A stretch of DNA of 64,000 nt from Colocasia esculenta (Eukaryota; Streptophyta; Magnoliopsida; Alismatales; Araceae). Of this stretch, positions 1 through 10,787 are shown piece by piece. Each line of letters opens with the position of its first letter. The first letter of the stretch is position 1. The notes under the pieces were generated by a model. The model made no database searches and was not told where the DNA came from. It worked only from the letters and a program-made list of their open reading frames with translations. Location of the stretch: assembly GCA_014218235.1 (NCBI GenBank), contig CM024757.1, positions 146,333,371 to 146,397,370 on the forward strand. The letters are read 5' to 3'. The translations under genes and the position numbers were made by a program.

Positions 1-1249
1 TTCTTGTATCTCCATTCCTTTGAAGATTTTCATGAGTAATTTCTTCTTGTTGTAATTCTTCTAGAGGTGGATCATCCTTGTCTCAATTGATGTATCTTTA
101 AGCTTTTTGGACAGTTCATCTGCATCATCATTATCACTATCTACTTCCTTTCTCAAGGAAGGGTTAGTTTCATCAAAAATAACATGCACAGTTTGTTCAA
201 TTAATAGTGAGCGTTTATTGAAAACTCTATAGCCTCTGGGTTTAGAAGTATACCCATAAAGATGCCTTCATCTGACTTGGCATCCAACTTGCCAATGTCC
301 CTTTTTCCGTTGTTGTGAATAAAGCAAGGACATCCAAAGATTCTGAAATGACTTACCTTGGGCTTCTTTCCTTTGAACAACTCATATGCAGTCTTCTTAA
401 GTATTGGCCTGATCATTACTCGGTTGACAATGTAACTGGCTGTGTTGACTGCTTCAGCCCAAAAATATCTTGGTAGCTCATATTCAGAGAGCATGGTTCT
501 TGCCATATCCAAGAGAGTTCTGTTCTTCCTCTCAGCTATACCATTTGCTGTGGTGTCCTTGGTGCTGAGAAATTGTGCTGAATTCCTTGATCATCACAGA
601 ATCTAGCAAACTTTTCATTTTGGAACTCACCACCATGGTCTGATCGAATGGACACAATACTGAACTTCTGATCTTTCTGGACCTTCTTACTGAAACTGAC
701 AAAATTATCAAAACTATCATCTTTATGCTCTAAGAATGATACCCATGTGAATCTTGAGTAATCATCTACTATGACAAATCCAAAATTCTTTCCTCCAAGA
801 CTGGTAGTCCTCATTGGTCCAAATAGATCCATATGTAAGAGCTCTAAGGGTTTTGAGGTAGTCACCACTGTCTTTGACTTGAAGGAACTCTTTGTGTGCT
901 TTCCCTTAGCACAGGGTCTACAAACACTTTCCAATTTTCCATTGACTTTTGGTAGACCTTCCACAAGATTCCTCTTTCTGAGCTTGTTCAATCCGTCCAA
1001 GCTGCAGTGGCCTAGTCTTCTGTGCCACAACTCAGTTGATTTGTCTTTGCTGGCTGCCAGACACACATTTTGCTCTTTGAGTTCTTCAAGGTAGAGCACG
1101 TACAGATTCTTCTCTCTATTTGCTTCAAAGATTACTGCTCCATCCTTTAGTATGCTGCACTTTGATTCTTGAAACTTGATTTGATGACCTCTATCACATA
1201 GTTGACTTATACTGATGAGGTTGTGCTTTAATCCTTTGACTAAAAGCAC
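1..1249 (-). pseudogene. copia GAG-pre-integrase and integrase core (frameshifted)
   Basis: The ORF at 1,249-536 begins with the pre-integrase domain (LKHNLISISQLCDRGH) and shows the HHCC zinc-binding pattern (LWHRRLGHCSL ... CRPCAKGK). It continues into the rve integrase core with MDLFGPM, VIVDDYSRF and SDHGGEFQNEKF, which hold two residues of the DDE triad. One missing A in an A-run near 545 shifts the frame. The region with the third acidic residue (AERKNRT) and LLDMARTML continues in another frame to about 201. Below that, a further shifted frame gives VHVIFDETN and an acidic linker toward reverse transcriptase. Integrase inserts the cDNA into the chromosome; this copy is broken. Confidence 0.9.
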
Positions 1250-1257
1250 ATCTTCTA

Positions 1258-1440
1258 TGACTGTTTTTCCTTTGCTATTTACTTACCCACTGCCTACTAT
1301 AGTTCCTTTCCCGTTATCTCCATAAGTGATTGTTCCTTCTTCAGCTTGGAGATGGGAAAACAGCTTCAGGTTTCCTGTCATGTGCCTTGAACACCCACTA
1401 TCCAGATACCATTTGGATGCTCGAGGATTAACCTGAAATT
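1258..1440 (-). pseudogene. copia aspartic protease segment
   Basis: The minus-strand translation contains YLDSGCSRHMTG, the D-S-G active-site region of copia proteases (gag-polyprotein maturation), followed by ITYGDNGKGTIVGSG. A stop codon comes immediately after GSG, near 1,285, before the frame runs on toward the pre-integrase domain. It is a short exposed part of the same polyprotein, between gag above and integrase below. Confidence 0.8.
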
Positions 1441-1758
1441 AAGACATCAAGCTTTAGGTACCCAAGTTCTTTGGGTCCTGATGGGTCAGTATCATTATTT
1501 TTTACTTTCATTATCCACTTCTTGTGTCTTGTTGGACAGGTGGATTTTAAATGACCTAGCTTATTACAGTGACTACAACATGATATTTTGTTACTCTTTC
1601 AATATACTTAAAATTAGCTTTATAGGCTGTATTCCTCAGGAACAAATCTTGGAGTTGGATACACCTTAGGTGGAATTATAGTTTCTGCATTTTCAGGTGG
1701 TGTGTAGCCTACACCATCTTTTCTCTTACCTGAGCGTCTAGCTCCTTTTAATATTAAG

Positions 1759-3205
1759 GGATTCTTACCATTTGTAAAGTTTTTCTAATGTGCTTGCTAA
1801 TTTCTCATTTTCTTCATTCAGATTTTTAATCTCTTTACTTAATTCATCTACACTTTCTGTTTTTCTAATTTTGTTATTTGTTTATTCTTAACTTTTAAGT
1901 CTTCACACAACAATTCATTTCTTCTTTTTAGTTCGATTAATGCTTTTCTAGTTCTTCATTTTCTATTTTAAATCTGAGTTAGTGTTTTCTAAGCATGTAT
2001 TATTCTTCTTACTAATCTTAAGTAATTTAGACACCTCTTTATATTTGTTGTAAAGTTCATTAAAGGCGCTTTCCAAATTGTCAGAATCTGAATCAGAATT
2101 ATTACAAGAATCGAAGAAGAGTCAGAGGTTACCTTTTCTTCGATGTTGGCCATGAGAGCCAGGTTGGCTTCTTCTTCATCACTGCTTGAGCTTGACTCAC
2201 TGTCTGAGTCACTGCTGTTCTCCCAAGCAGCTGCCATTGCCTTTTTCTTGTATCTTCTGAACTTCTTGGAGCTATCCTTCTTCTTGTGATCATTTTTCTT
2301 AGCATTGGACAATCTGCCTTGATATGTCCAGGCTTCTTACATTCATAAAGATGGTCTCCTTTCTTCATTTCTTTGCCATCTGATCTTTTGAAGTCTTTAT
2401 TTTTCTTAAAGTACCTTCTGCCGGATTGAAATTTTTCTTCTTGGCCAGGATGCGTTGCAATCTCTTAGAGAGCATTGCTTCTTCATTTTCGCTGTCTACC
2501 TCACTCCCGCTAGAGCTTGCTTCTGATGACTCTTCTTCTGCTTTCAAAGCATTGGAGTGCTTCTTTCTGCTAGATGATTCTCCTAGCCTTTCCATGTTGA
2601 TCTCATGGGCCATGAGGGACCCGATGAGCTTTTCTACTGACATTCTCTTAAGGTCATTAGCTTCTTCAATAGCTGTAACCTTTGGTGTCCATGAAGATGG
2701 CAAGGATCTGAGAATCTTTCTTACCATATCTGCAATCATAGGACTTTCCTAGACTGGCTAAACCATTGGTGATGTCAGTGAATCGACTGAACATCTGGGT
2801 GATTGACTCACCTGACTGCATTTGAAATCTCTCATACTGAGTGACAAGAATGTCGATTCTTGTCTCCTTTACTTTGTCTGTACCTTCGTATGTGATCCTT
2901 AGCTTTTCCCACATTTCCATGGAGGATTTGCAGGCTGAGATTCTGTTAAACTCCTTCTTGCTTAGAGCACAACATAAAATGCTCTTGGCTTTACAGTTCA
3001 AGGAGATTTTCTTTCTGTCTTCATCTGTCCATTGTGCTTTCTCATTTGTGACAACCAGGTCACCTTCTTCTACTACCGACCAGATTTGATAGTCGTGGCC
3101 TTGTAGAAAATATACCATTCTGGTCTTCCAATACGGATAATCTTCACCATCGAACAAAGGTGGTCTGTTGACTGACTGACCTTCGAAGTTGCCTTGGGCT
3201 GCCAT
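1759..3205 (-). pseudogene. copia gag (broken)
   Basis: Nucleocapsid/capsid polyprotein of the copia element; in an intact element it would package the RNA into virus-like particles. It starts at the ATG at 3,205 (MAAQGNFEGQ...) just inside the primer-binding site. The N-terminal part has the FDGEDYPYWKTRM and MWEKLRITYEGTDKVKETR signatures of plant copia gag (UBN2/DUF4219 type). A frame change near 2,740 leads into LPSSWTPKVTAIEEANDL, then an SSS/DSDSESSSSSDEEE acidic region. The knuckle near 2,310 (YECKKPGHIKADC) lacks its first Cys; a second, intact CCHC (CSHCNKLGHLKSTC) lies near 1,525-1,575, beyond the interval given. Glu/Lys-rich codons at 1,780-1,980 suggest a coiled coil. At least three frame changes make it non-functional. 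Confidence 0.85.
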
Positions 3206-3254
3206 TGATCTTTGCTCTTCAGATCGTTGGATCTTCTTCTTTGTCGAAGAGACT

Positions 3255-3266
3255 TGCTTGATACCA
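3255..3266 (-). other. copia primer-binding site
   Basis: On the minus strand TGGTATCAAGC directly follows the LTR end. It matches the TGGTATCAGAGC initiator-tRNA-Met complement of plant LTR retrotransposons except near its 3' end. It separates the LTR (from 3,269 up) from the gag leader. Confidence 0.75.
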
Positions 3267-3268
3267 CT

Positions 3269-5095
3269 TGTTGCCCAGCTAGCTAGCCCAAAGGGGGGGG
3301 GTGAATGGGTTATTAAAAATTTGATCTTCGATAAAAAACCTGTTCACTAAAAGGATACACAACAACTTAAATGAAGGTTAGAGTTAGAGGAAATGAGATA
3401 GCAATCACACAAAATACAACCACAAGACAGTAGGATTTTTATCCTGGTTCGGAACTCCTTTCCACAGGAGACCTACGTCCAGTCCCTGAGCAATACCTCA
3501 AGATTTCACTAATCAAGGGTACAATCCCCCTTAAGGACACAACAACACCCAGCTCAGCTGGTCTTCCTTCACACCCGAAGGGAACAACACCCTGGATACC
3601 ACCAGGTCTTCCTTCACACCAGAAGGGAACAACACAAAGAGAGGTTTGAAAGACAAGCCCCTACATCAAACTGTAACAAGCAATGATCTGAAGGACCTAG
3701 CACTGAGAGCAAAGAATCTAAATCTAGGCTCACTCTCAGAACTACACAAGCTCTCTTCAAATGATCTTTCACTAGCTAGTAGAGAGCAAAAGAGCAAAAG
3801 CTAAGAGGAATGAAGTTTTCTGCTCTAAACTTTCTTCAGAAGAATTTGAATGTTTTTCTGAACGTTGTCTCTTCTTCTGTTCTTCTGACTTGTATATATA
3901 TCTTCAATTTGAAATCTAGACGTTAAAGAGTCCGTTGTCTCTCTTTTGAGTAGTCGTTAGACTGAATGACATCTGGAGTTGGAAGCTTCCTGTCCTCAGT
4001 CTTTTGATTACTTGAGCACGCAAAGAGATGAGATCTTCAAAGATATCCGATGGCTTCTATTTGTTTAACGTTGTACCATGAAGCTAGTTCAAAGATCTGC
4101 ACAGATGTCAATCTCAAATAGCAGACAGATAAGCTGTCTCTGATGTCAGTCAACGTCAGTAGCAATAGTCAAGAAAATAGTAATGCCAAATAGCTTAAGT
4201 CTAAAGGACGTTATCAGAGTAGGCACGATAAAGGATGATATGGTCTGCATGCATGCAGAGATATGTTCAGATCTCATAAATGCAAAAGCGTCAGAGAGAT
4301 ATCTACGTGGACTTTGACTGGTCAATGCTTTAAGATGAATAAGATATCAAGATATGAAATCGATGACTGTATGACTTATGAATTCGTTATGAGTCATAGC
4401 AAATCGTTATGAACACTTATCAAGTCGTTATGAACTCTAAAGAAATCGTTGCGCAAAGCAAATCGTTATGAACACTTATCAAGTCGTTACGAGTTTCAAA
4501 GAAATCATTACGAGAACTAAAGAAATCGTTACGGCTACCAAGTCGTTACGAGTTTCAAAGAAATCGTTACGAGAACTAAAGAAATCGTTACGGCTACCAA
4601 GTCGTTACGAGAACTAAAGAAATCGTTACGGCTACCAAGTCGTTACGAGTTTCAAAGAAATCGTTACGAGAACTAAGAAATCGTTACGGCTACCAAGTCG
4701 TTACGAGTTTCAAAGAAATCGTTACGAGAACTTACGAAATCGTTATGGCTAGAAAGTCGTTGTGAGTTCTAAAGAAATCGTTACGAGAACTTACGAAATC
4801 GTTACGGCTAGAAAGTCGTTGTGAGTTCTAAAGAAATCGTTATGAGAACTAAAGAAATCGTTGCGACATCTTTAAGAAATCGTTGCGGATCGATTTGATT
4901 GAACTTTTCGGTCAGAAGGAAATTGTTCTGCTTATCAATAGAAGTCGATACAAAGACTTGGACAAAGCATGGAATGAGACTTACCTGATTGTCTTGAACT
5001 TTCATTTTTCTTTTATTTCCTGTTCTCAAAGCTCAAGTAATTCATTAGTACTATTTTGTTAATCATCAAAATTAATGTATATAAATAAGTGAAGC
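3269..5095 (-). mobile_element. copia 5' LTR (minus orientation; outer end approximate)
   Basis: The inner edge is clear: TGTTGCCC begins at 3,269 next to the primer-binding site, after a G-run (3,292-3,301). A 45 bp block with CCTGGTTCGGA about 170 nt from this end is shared with LTR E at 61.35 kb. A TATA-like ATATATATAC on the minus strand lies at 3,888-3,902. A tandem array fills 4,375-4,885. The outer end is placed near 5,050-5,120 because sense-like sequence TTTTGATGATTAACAAAATAG at about 5,047-5,070 resembles copia LTR starts and gypsy LTR sequence begins just beyond. I found no target duplication, since the other end is outside the window. Confidence 0.7.
4375..4885. repeat. tandem array in copia LTR U3 (ATCGTTACG units)
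   Basis: About 500 bp of short units of roughly 20 bp built on AA(A/G)TCGTTACGAG, grouped into higher-order units of about 59-60 bp (AAGTCGTTACGAGTTTC, AAATCGTTACGAGAACT, AAATCGTTACGGCTACC). The array is most regular at 4,480-4,740 and degrades at both edges. It lies upstream (sense) of the LTR TATA box, so in U3. Confidence 0.9.
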
Positions 5096-5124
5096 AATTT
5101 ATATGGGAAAAGTTTGGTCATCAG

Positions 5125-7080
5125 TGAGACGTCCTCCTCACTCTCACCTGTGGGGGTAGGGGTGAGCCTCTCTAGTCACTGGCTCAGTAGGGAACTCCCC
5201 CAACACCGAGCAAACCAAAACCACAGGTACGAAAACAGTAAACAGTACCAACAATTTATAGAACAGCTAAACAGAATATTAAAGCTGTAAAAGTACTCAC
5301 CGTCTGCCGACTACGTAAAACAACTTTAATAATTAAACGGCAAACCAATACAGGTGTACAAGCTAAAGTAGAGACAGACAACACGAGCCACGTGAACTGG
5401 TTCGCGACACCAGAAACTGACTCGGACAAACTAGCACAGGTCTACCTCTCAGTCTCGCAGCCACAGACGAAAGGTCCAGCTGCCGCTCCACGTAAAAAGG
5501 TCAAGCAACTGTGGAGACCAACTAAACACCACCACCAGCAGACCACACGGTCACAGGCCCATGCCTAGCACCTCCAGAGACCCTGGCCTGGGCTCACTAG
5601 AGTGAGGCACTGGAAAAGGACTAGTTGGGGACCAGTGTCGACTACTGGTGTCCGTACCCCCAACTACGAGCGCGCTACAAGTGACTAAAAACAAACTCAA
5701 GTGTCATTGTCCCACTATCATCTTTCCCTCAGTCGGATGTACAACTCAACACAGGAGTGAGGGTGTCCAGGTCAGACGACACAGACCTCGACGGTACAAC
5801 ACAAGTACCGGGACAAAGCCCCGAGCTAACAGCCTGGCTCACAAAGAACCTAGGGCACCCAACTGGAGAGGTAACCACGGTAGGCGTCGTACTACTCACC
5901 ACGTACACAAAACCACGTGAACGTCACACACAAACCACGTGAAACCTCACGTAAACCACAAGTAATCATGGTCCACTACACTTGAACCCAACTGACTCGT
6001 GTAAACAACACGCAGACACTGAAGTAAGCAACTAACTGCATACCTTGTATGCTAAACACGAAAACCATGTGCACTCAGTGCACCTCATGTGTCAACACAC
6101 ATGCATTATCGATAAATGCTGTAATTAGTCATTTCTGTTCATAATCAGTAGGCGGCAACATCGACTGCCGCTTACAACAAGTCAACGGCAAAGGACCTGA
6201 CCGTTAACATCTTGGATGAGGAGCTTGGCGACAAACGATGTTGACGCCAAGTTCTCCGGCCTTATACCCTGCAGAAACCCTAATCCGGCTCTGCGGGTTT
6301 TCTAACCGTTCCAACTACAAAAAAACATACAAATGCAGTTCCTTTAGCATGCCAGAACCCAATACAAACCACTACAACATGCTTCGTACATTAAACTACT
6401 CAAACCACCCATTAACCCCGCATGGTGCAACTTGATCCGAAAACGCATTATCATGCTGATTCAAGTGGGTTTGTTATGTTTTAATGTTTCTACGGAGCTA
6501 CCAGGGTTCGTCCCCTACCTCGGAACACGCTAGAACCTCCCACAATATCCCGGTTCACGCCGAGCCCTCCGCGAGCTCCCACGGGAATTGCACCACGATA
6601 TGGCGTTTCCTCGCGCAATTCGGCGACGCCACGCGTTCTACGATCGTCCAACCACTCTTCGGAACCTGTTAGAAGCTTCAGAGACACGGGGGCAGCAAGC
6701 TGGGGCAAGAGGGAAAGAGAGTGAGCTGAGAGAACTGCTCTCGGGTGAGCCTATAACCTATAGAATTCTCAGGTTGGCGTCAACCCCTATGCCGCCAACA
6801 GCAACCGCCACCCTTAGCGTCCACATCTACTGCCGCCAAGTTCAAGCAGTCAACGTCCACTAACCTGGACGCCAACCAGTCAACGGCCACCCCTGGCCGC
6901 CAACTCCAACTGAACAGCATCAGGTCCTGTTTCATTTCAGGACCAACCCTGCTCTTCACCTGCTCAAGCCACACATTCACATCACACATTCCACACAACT
7001 AGCTCACATTGGCCTCACAACGGCCTACACAACCAACACACACATGATCCACATGGATCTGAAAGGCACGCGACGTTACA
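5125..7080 (-). mobile_element. probable Ty3/gypsy LTR (H), minus orientation, limits tentative
   Basis: In sense (minus) direction the region carries a donor-like CCGAG|GTAGGGG near 6,520, CCTACTGAGCCAG near 5,180 and an acceptor-like CCCCCACAG|GTGAG near 5,148. This layout is shared with the better-defined gypsy LTRs here. Candidate ends are TGAGACGTCC at 5,125 and CGACGTTACA ending 7,080, but the flanking 5-mers (ATCAG/ATCGC) match only partly. Repeated GCCGCCAA/GTCAACG(G) words cluster at 6,130-6,240 and 6,775-6,905. Only about 23 nt follow the acceptor, so the 3' part may have been cut by the copia insertion on its left. Confidence 0.4.
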
Positions 7081-7587
7081 ATCGCCTACGCGCGAATCCA
7101 CACACCAAGGAACCTTTTTTCACGCCATCTCTAAACAGTCTGACTTGACTTAGGCATCGGAGGGTTCCTCCGGTTCTTCAACGGGACCCCTTGACGTCCT
7201 TTCTGGTCTTGCAGGCCTTCGTCCGCACCGGATACCTATCGTTCCCTCTCTTTTAGTGGAGGCCTGTTCGACCCACTATCGAATAGGAAACACCACCACA
7301 TATACATAGTATCATATACATAAAGCTCTTATTCACATAATTAATCAAGTACATTCCAATATACTAGCATTCTTTAATAAACAATTCTCATGGACATCAA
7401 ATACATCTAAAACATGTAACACTTAAACATGTAGTGCAATTTAATTAATTTAACAATGATAGTCAGTATTTAACATGAAATCTTATAAAAACTAGCAATA
7501 ACAATAACAGTGATGATGTCACTAGCAATAGCATTAGTGCAGTAATAGTAAGAATGAAATATCAAAAGCAGTGACATGTACGGTAGC
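7081..7587. other. non-coding, with gypsy-LTR-like motif
   Basis: No convincing reading frame. ACTTAGGCATCGGAGGG at about 7,149-7,165 followed by a CCTTTCTGGTCTTGCAG stretch resembles the conserved block seen in LTRs of Tat/Ogre-type plant gypsy elements, on the plus strand. The rest is AT-rich (7,300-7,587) and unassigned. Confidence 0.35.
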
Positions 7588-10500
7588 TGTCACGCCCTGA
7601 CGCGGAATATCAGAACGAGCAATTTGATAATGGTACCAACATATAAAAAATATGTGTAATATCAATAATATAATAATGTTATTAGTGAACACAAAGGCAA
7701 TGAAGCCAATTAATAAATTCTATTCCTTTCAATTCATGATTCAAAAGTCTCTTACATTTACTATTTCGGCCAAAACTTAGGGCCCATCAAGACTAGTACA
7801 ATGCGAAAGGGAAATTTAACTCTAACAATAACTAGATAATCTTGACTCGGTCAACTATTCTTGTATTGTAGATAATTGGGACGCTCAAATCACTCTTGCC
7901 TGTCCCCAAGCATCTCGTCGAATTCCTCATTACCTGAAATAGAAGTAGCAATTGCGTAAGAGAATGCTCAGTAGGACTTAAATCTCTTAAATTGAGTAGG
8001 CTTTACATGAATTAACATTTTAAAGCAACAGAATATCTAAAGATACAATTATGGCAACAAGTGTTCAGACAACAGTAACATGTAAAGAGCAAGGGTACTG
8101 AACAAGTATCAAGACAAGATATGTTCACAAGAGTTTATCATGAACGAGAAGTCAGGGACATGTCACGAATAACAAGTACACGATTTGGCCATATCACGAT
8201 CACGATACAACTAGCACGATACACGAGTATATGATTTAATTGTGATAGACCAATTTAACATGATTAACACGATTTTGGTACTATCCCAACACCATGGTCA
8301 AACAACCCCTGCAGGTACATGATATTCAGGTGCTCCTCTTAGGACGTGACCAGGCTCCATTAATGCCTAGCACTATTAGTCCAACAGTTCTGAAGATTCA
8401 TACGATTTTGTCTAGACAATTATTTAATGGCCACGAGAGAGCTATAGCATAAGATGAGACTTCAACAAGAGGACGATATGAGAACTTGCAATCCAAGAAC
8501 CAGTCTGAGTTTTGGCTTACCAACCACAAGAAACGGCTTCCACCTAGCACATATATGTACTGACAGTACTAGATTAAGACAAGATGATAATAGAAAGAAC
8601 GATCGACACACAGTTGATTGATACATGTTGTATAGTTCTCCGACATAATCGGAAGGGTATAATGAATTTTCATGGTACAACCAGCTCGACGACCTTGTGA
8701 GAATTCAAGGCCAGCGGAGACTTACGAAGGTATTACATGAAGAGTCCTAATACGACAAGAGGAATATCCAGAGGAGAGTACGTCAGTCATTGAGAAGTGT
8801 TCCTATCTACATCACGGTGAGTACATGCCACACAAGGCGACGGTCTCAGAAAACGACGATAGAAAACAACAGGCGATATGTTAATATTTTATGATGTAAC
8901 ACGAGAGCATTCAGTTTTCATTAAGACATGTTTAAACAGCTTAGTTACTGGATTACAGTGTATTAAAAGATGTCATTGAAGTATATTTGACATGAGTTCG
9001 CAGGTTGTGACATGATTCTTAAGAAATCAATTATTTTCTAGTGTTGTTCAGAGAACATGACGTAGGGACAATAGAACGTGACATGACACAACAAGGAACC
9101 TGACAGGGTGTCAGCCAAAACACGTCAAGCTTTCCTAGCTGAGGTGAAGATCACATTTGATCATTCCATCGTGTTAAGGTCATGTTGGAGCGATACATCG
9201 TGACATACTGAGATCATGACGTATTAGGGCGTCACGATCAAGTGGTCTTTGTCTGATCCTGAAATAGAAACCAGACCACCTTGGATTGCGGTTTGTAGTC
9301 CAAGGGGACTTGACACAATAGGCTTAAACAACAAAATTCTCAACATATACTTGACGGGAAAATGTAAAACTTGGATAGAACGAAACTAGACTTTTTAGAG
9401 AACAAACAATAGCCTACAATTGGGATTTCATCATGGTTTTTAACATGCTATATCGAAACTCTTTATGGAAGATCAGGATTCATGGCACAGTAGACATGGA
9501 TTCAAAAATTCACAAAAGATACATCATAAAAATTGGAAAAAAAATGGTACCAACGTGTTCAAGACATCAAGATGTATCTATAATAGCATTTTCACATCAT
9601 AAAGTGAAGAAACTAAAAAGATCTAGTTGAAATATGAAGGGTCAAGTTGAACATGACAAGAAATTTGTAACACAAAATATGATCAAATGGCATGATAGAA
9701 TTTGTGAAAAATATGCTTATGAGATTTTTGACATCAAGAAGTACTTATAGGGTCATTTAATTAGATTGAGCTCGAGAGAATACCTACTTTTGGTCGTTTT
9801 TGTCTCTTAAGGTTGCTACAGTAGCAATGGGATTGCAAAGACAGTAATAGTAATAGTAACATGGACAGTAAGCTAGATATAATACTCAAATCACCACTAG
9901 AAAGATAGTCAATTAGTCAGTACTCAATCACTTAGGTAAATAGTGAGAAATCTTAGTTATTGCATAAAACTAGGAGAAGTCATTTCCACCCTAACTAGTG
10001 GGACATGCCAGTGTGTCCACCTTCAGAATTTCATCCCTATTACTTTCGGGGTAAGTAAACAGCGTGAGCTTTTCAATAAGGACATTTTTTATAGTATAGA
10101 TCTAGTCTCCCTTATGGTGGCAGTGTCTTTTGGCGCATAGTAACACTATAACTTGTAATGCACACAGTCACATAAATCATTCATGCAAGAACAATATTAA
10201 AACATGTGTCATGCTATTCCAGTCATTAGTATGCAAATGTTTTAGGAACTTAAACATGATGTTAATTTCTATAATTACATAGATTTAACCTAATTCAAAA
10301 CATCGCATTTAAATAGCTTTATAATGCAGAAAAAAACTACAGTGTTTAAAAAACTATGAAAAATTGAATAAGTGTAAATCTCATCAGCAGATGAAAATAT
10401 AAAATTTTCATAATTTTTTGACAAACCAATAGTTTACTGTGAATTACACATTACTATCATGCATATAAAATATATTCCGAAAAACACTAAACAAGCACAG

Positions 10501-10787
10501 CAAATCCTATTGATAGTACCACATGATAACATTAATAATAGAAACAATTACACAAAGTCTCACGTTTTATCTCGACAAGAAAAGTGTATATAAGAATTTT
10601 CTTCTAGTTTCTACATAATTTTCCGACACAACTCCTCATGAATAATAACATTACTAAAATTCTGAATTCTTGCATTAAACAAAAATACAGCAAAAATTTG
10701 CAAAAAATAATTCAATGATAGAACTGACTGTCGTTGAAAGGGATAGATGACACAATCATATGCTATCAAGAAATTCTTGACGTCACA
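7588..10787 (-). mobile_element. Ty3/gypsy LTR (G), minus orientation, right end unresolved
   Basis: The 3' end in sense is clear: ...AGGGCGTGACA ends at 7,588, like the AGGACGTGACA end of element B. Going up, the acceptor-like CTATTTCAG|GTAATG is at 7,934, CCTACTGAGCA at about 7,965, a donor-like AAAAGTAG|GTATTC near 9,783 and a TATA box (CTATAAAAAATG) at about 10,083-10,094. No primer-binding site adjoins 7,587, so it is a solo or 3' LTR. The right end is uncertain; 10,787 (sense TGTGACGTC) is one candidate but has no target duplication. CGTGACATGA/GATCATGACG words cluster at 9,000-9,240. Confidence 0.5.

Larger units (their letters stand above)
1..3266 (-). mobile_element. Ty1/copia (SIRE/Maximus-like) retrotransposon, internal region, 5' part
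   Basis: Reading from 3,266 down to 1 on the minus strand gives primer-binding site, gag, protease and integrase, the Ty1/copia order (integrase before reverse transcriptase). Reverse transcriptase lies outside the window. The long gag with an acidic Ser/Asp/Glu-rich stretch, a coiled-coil part and two zinc-knuckle regions fits the SIRE/Maximus lineage. The frame is broken by several single-base shifts, so this copy is not autonomous. Its 5' LTR continues at 3,269 and above. The lineage call rests on gag and integrase appearance and is less certain than the copia call. Confidence 0.9.

Noticed and set aside
4375..4885. CRISPR-like array
   Set aside because: Units are directly adjacent without unique spacers, in a plant LTR.
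7583..9825. Solo LTR 7,588-9,820 with GTAGC target duplication
   Set aside because: GTAGC flanks both points, but the right-hand copy is half of a local palindrome (TTGCTAC-A-GTAGCAA). LTR-like sequence (exon-like part and TATA box near 10,090) continues beyond it, so 9,820 is probably not the end.
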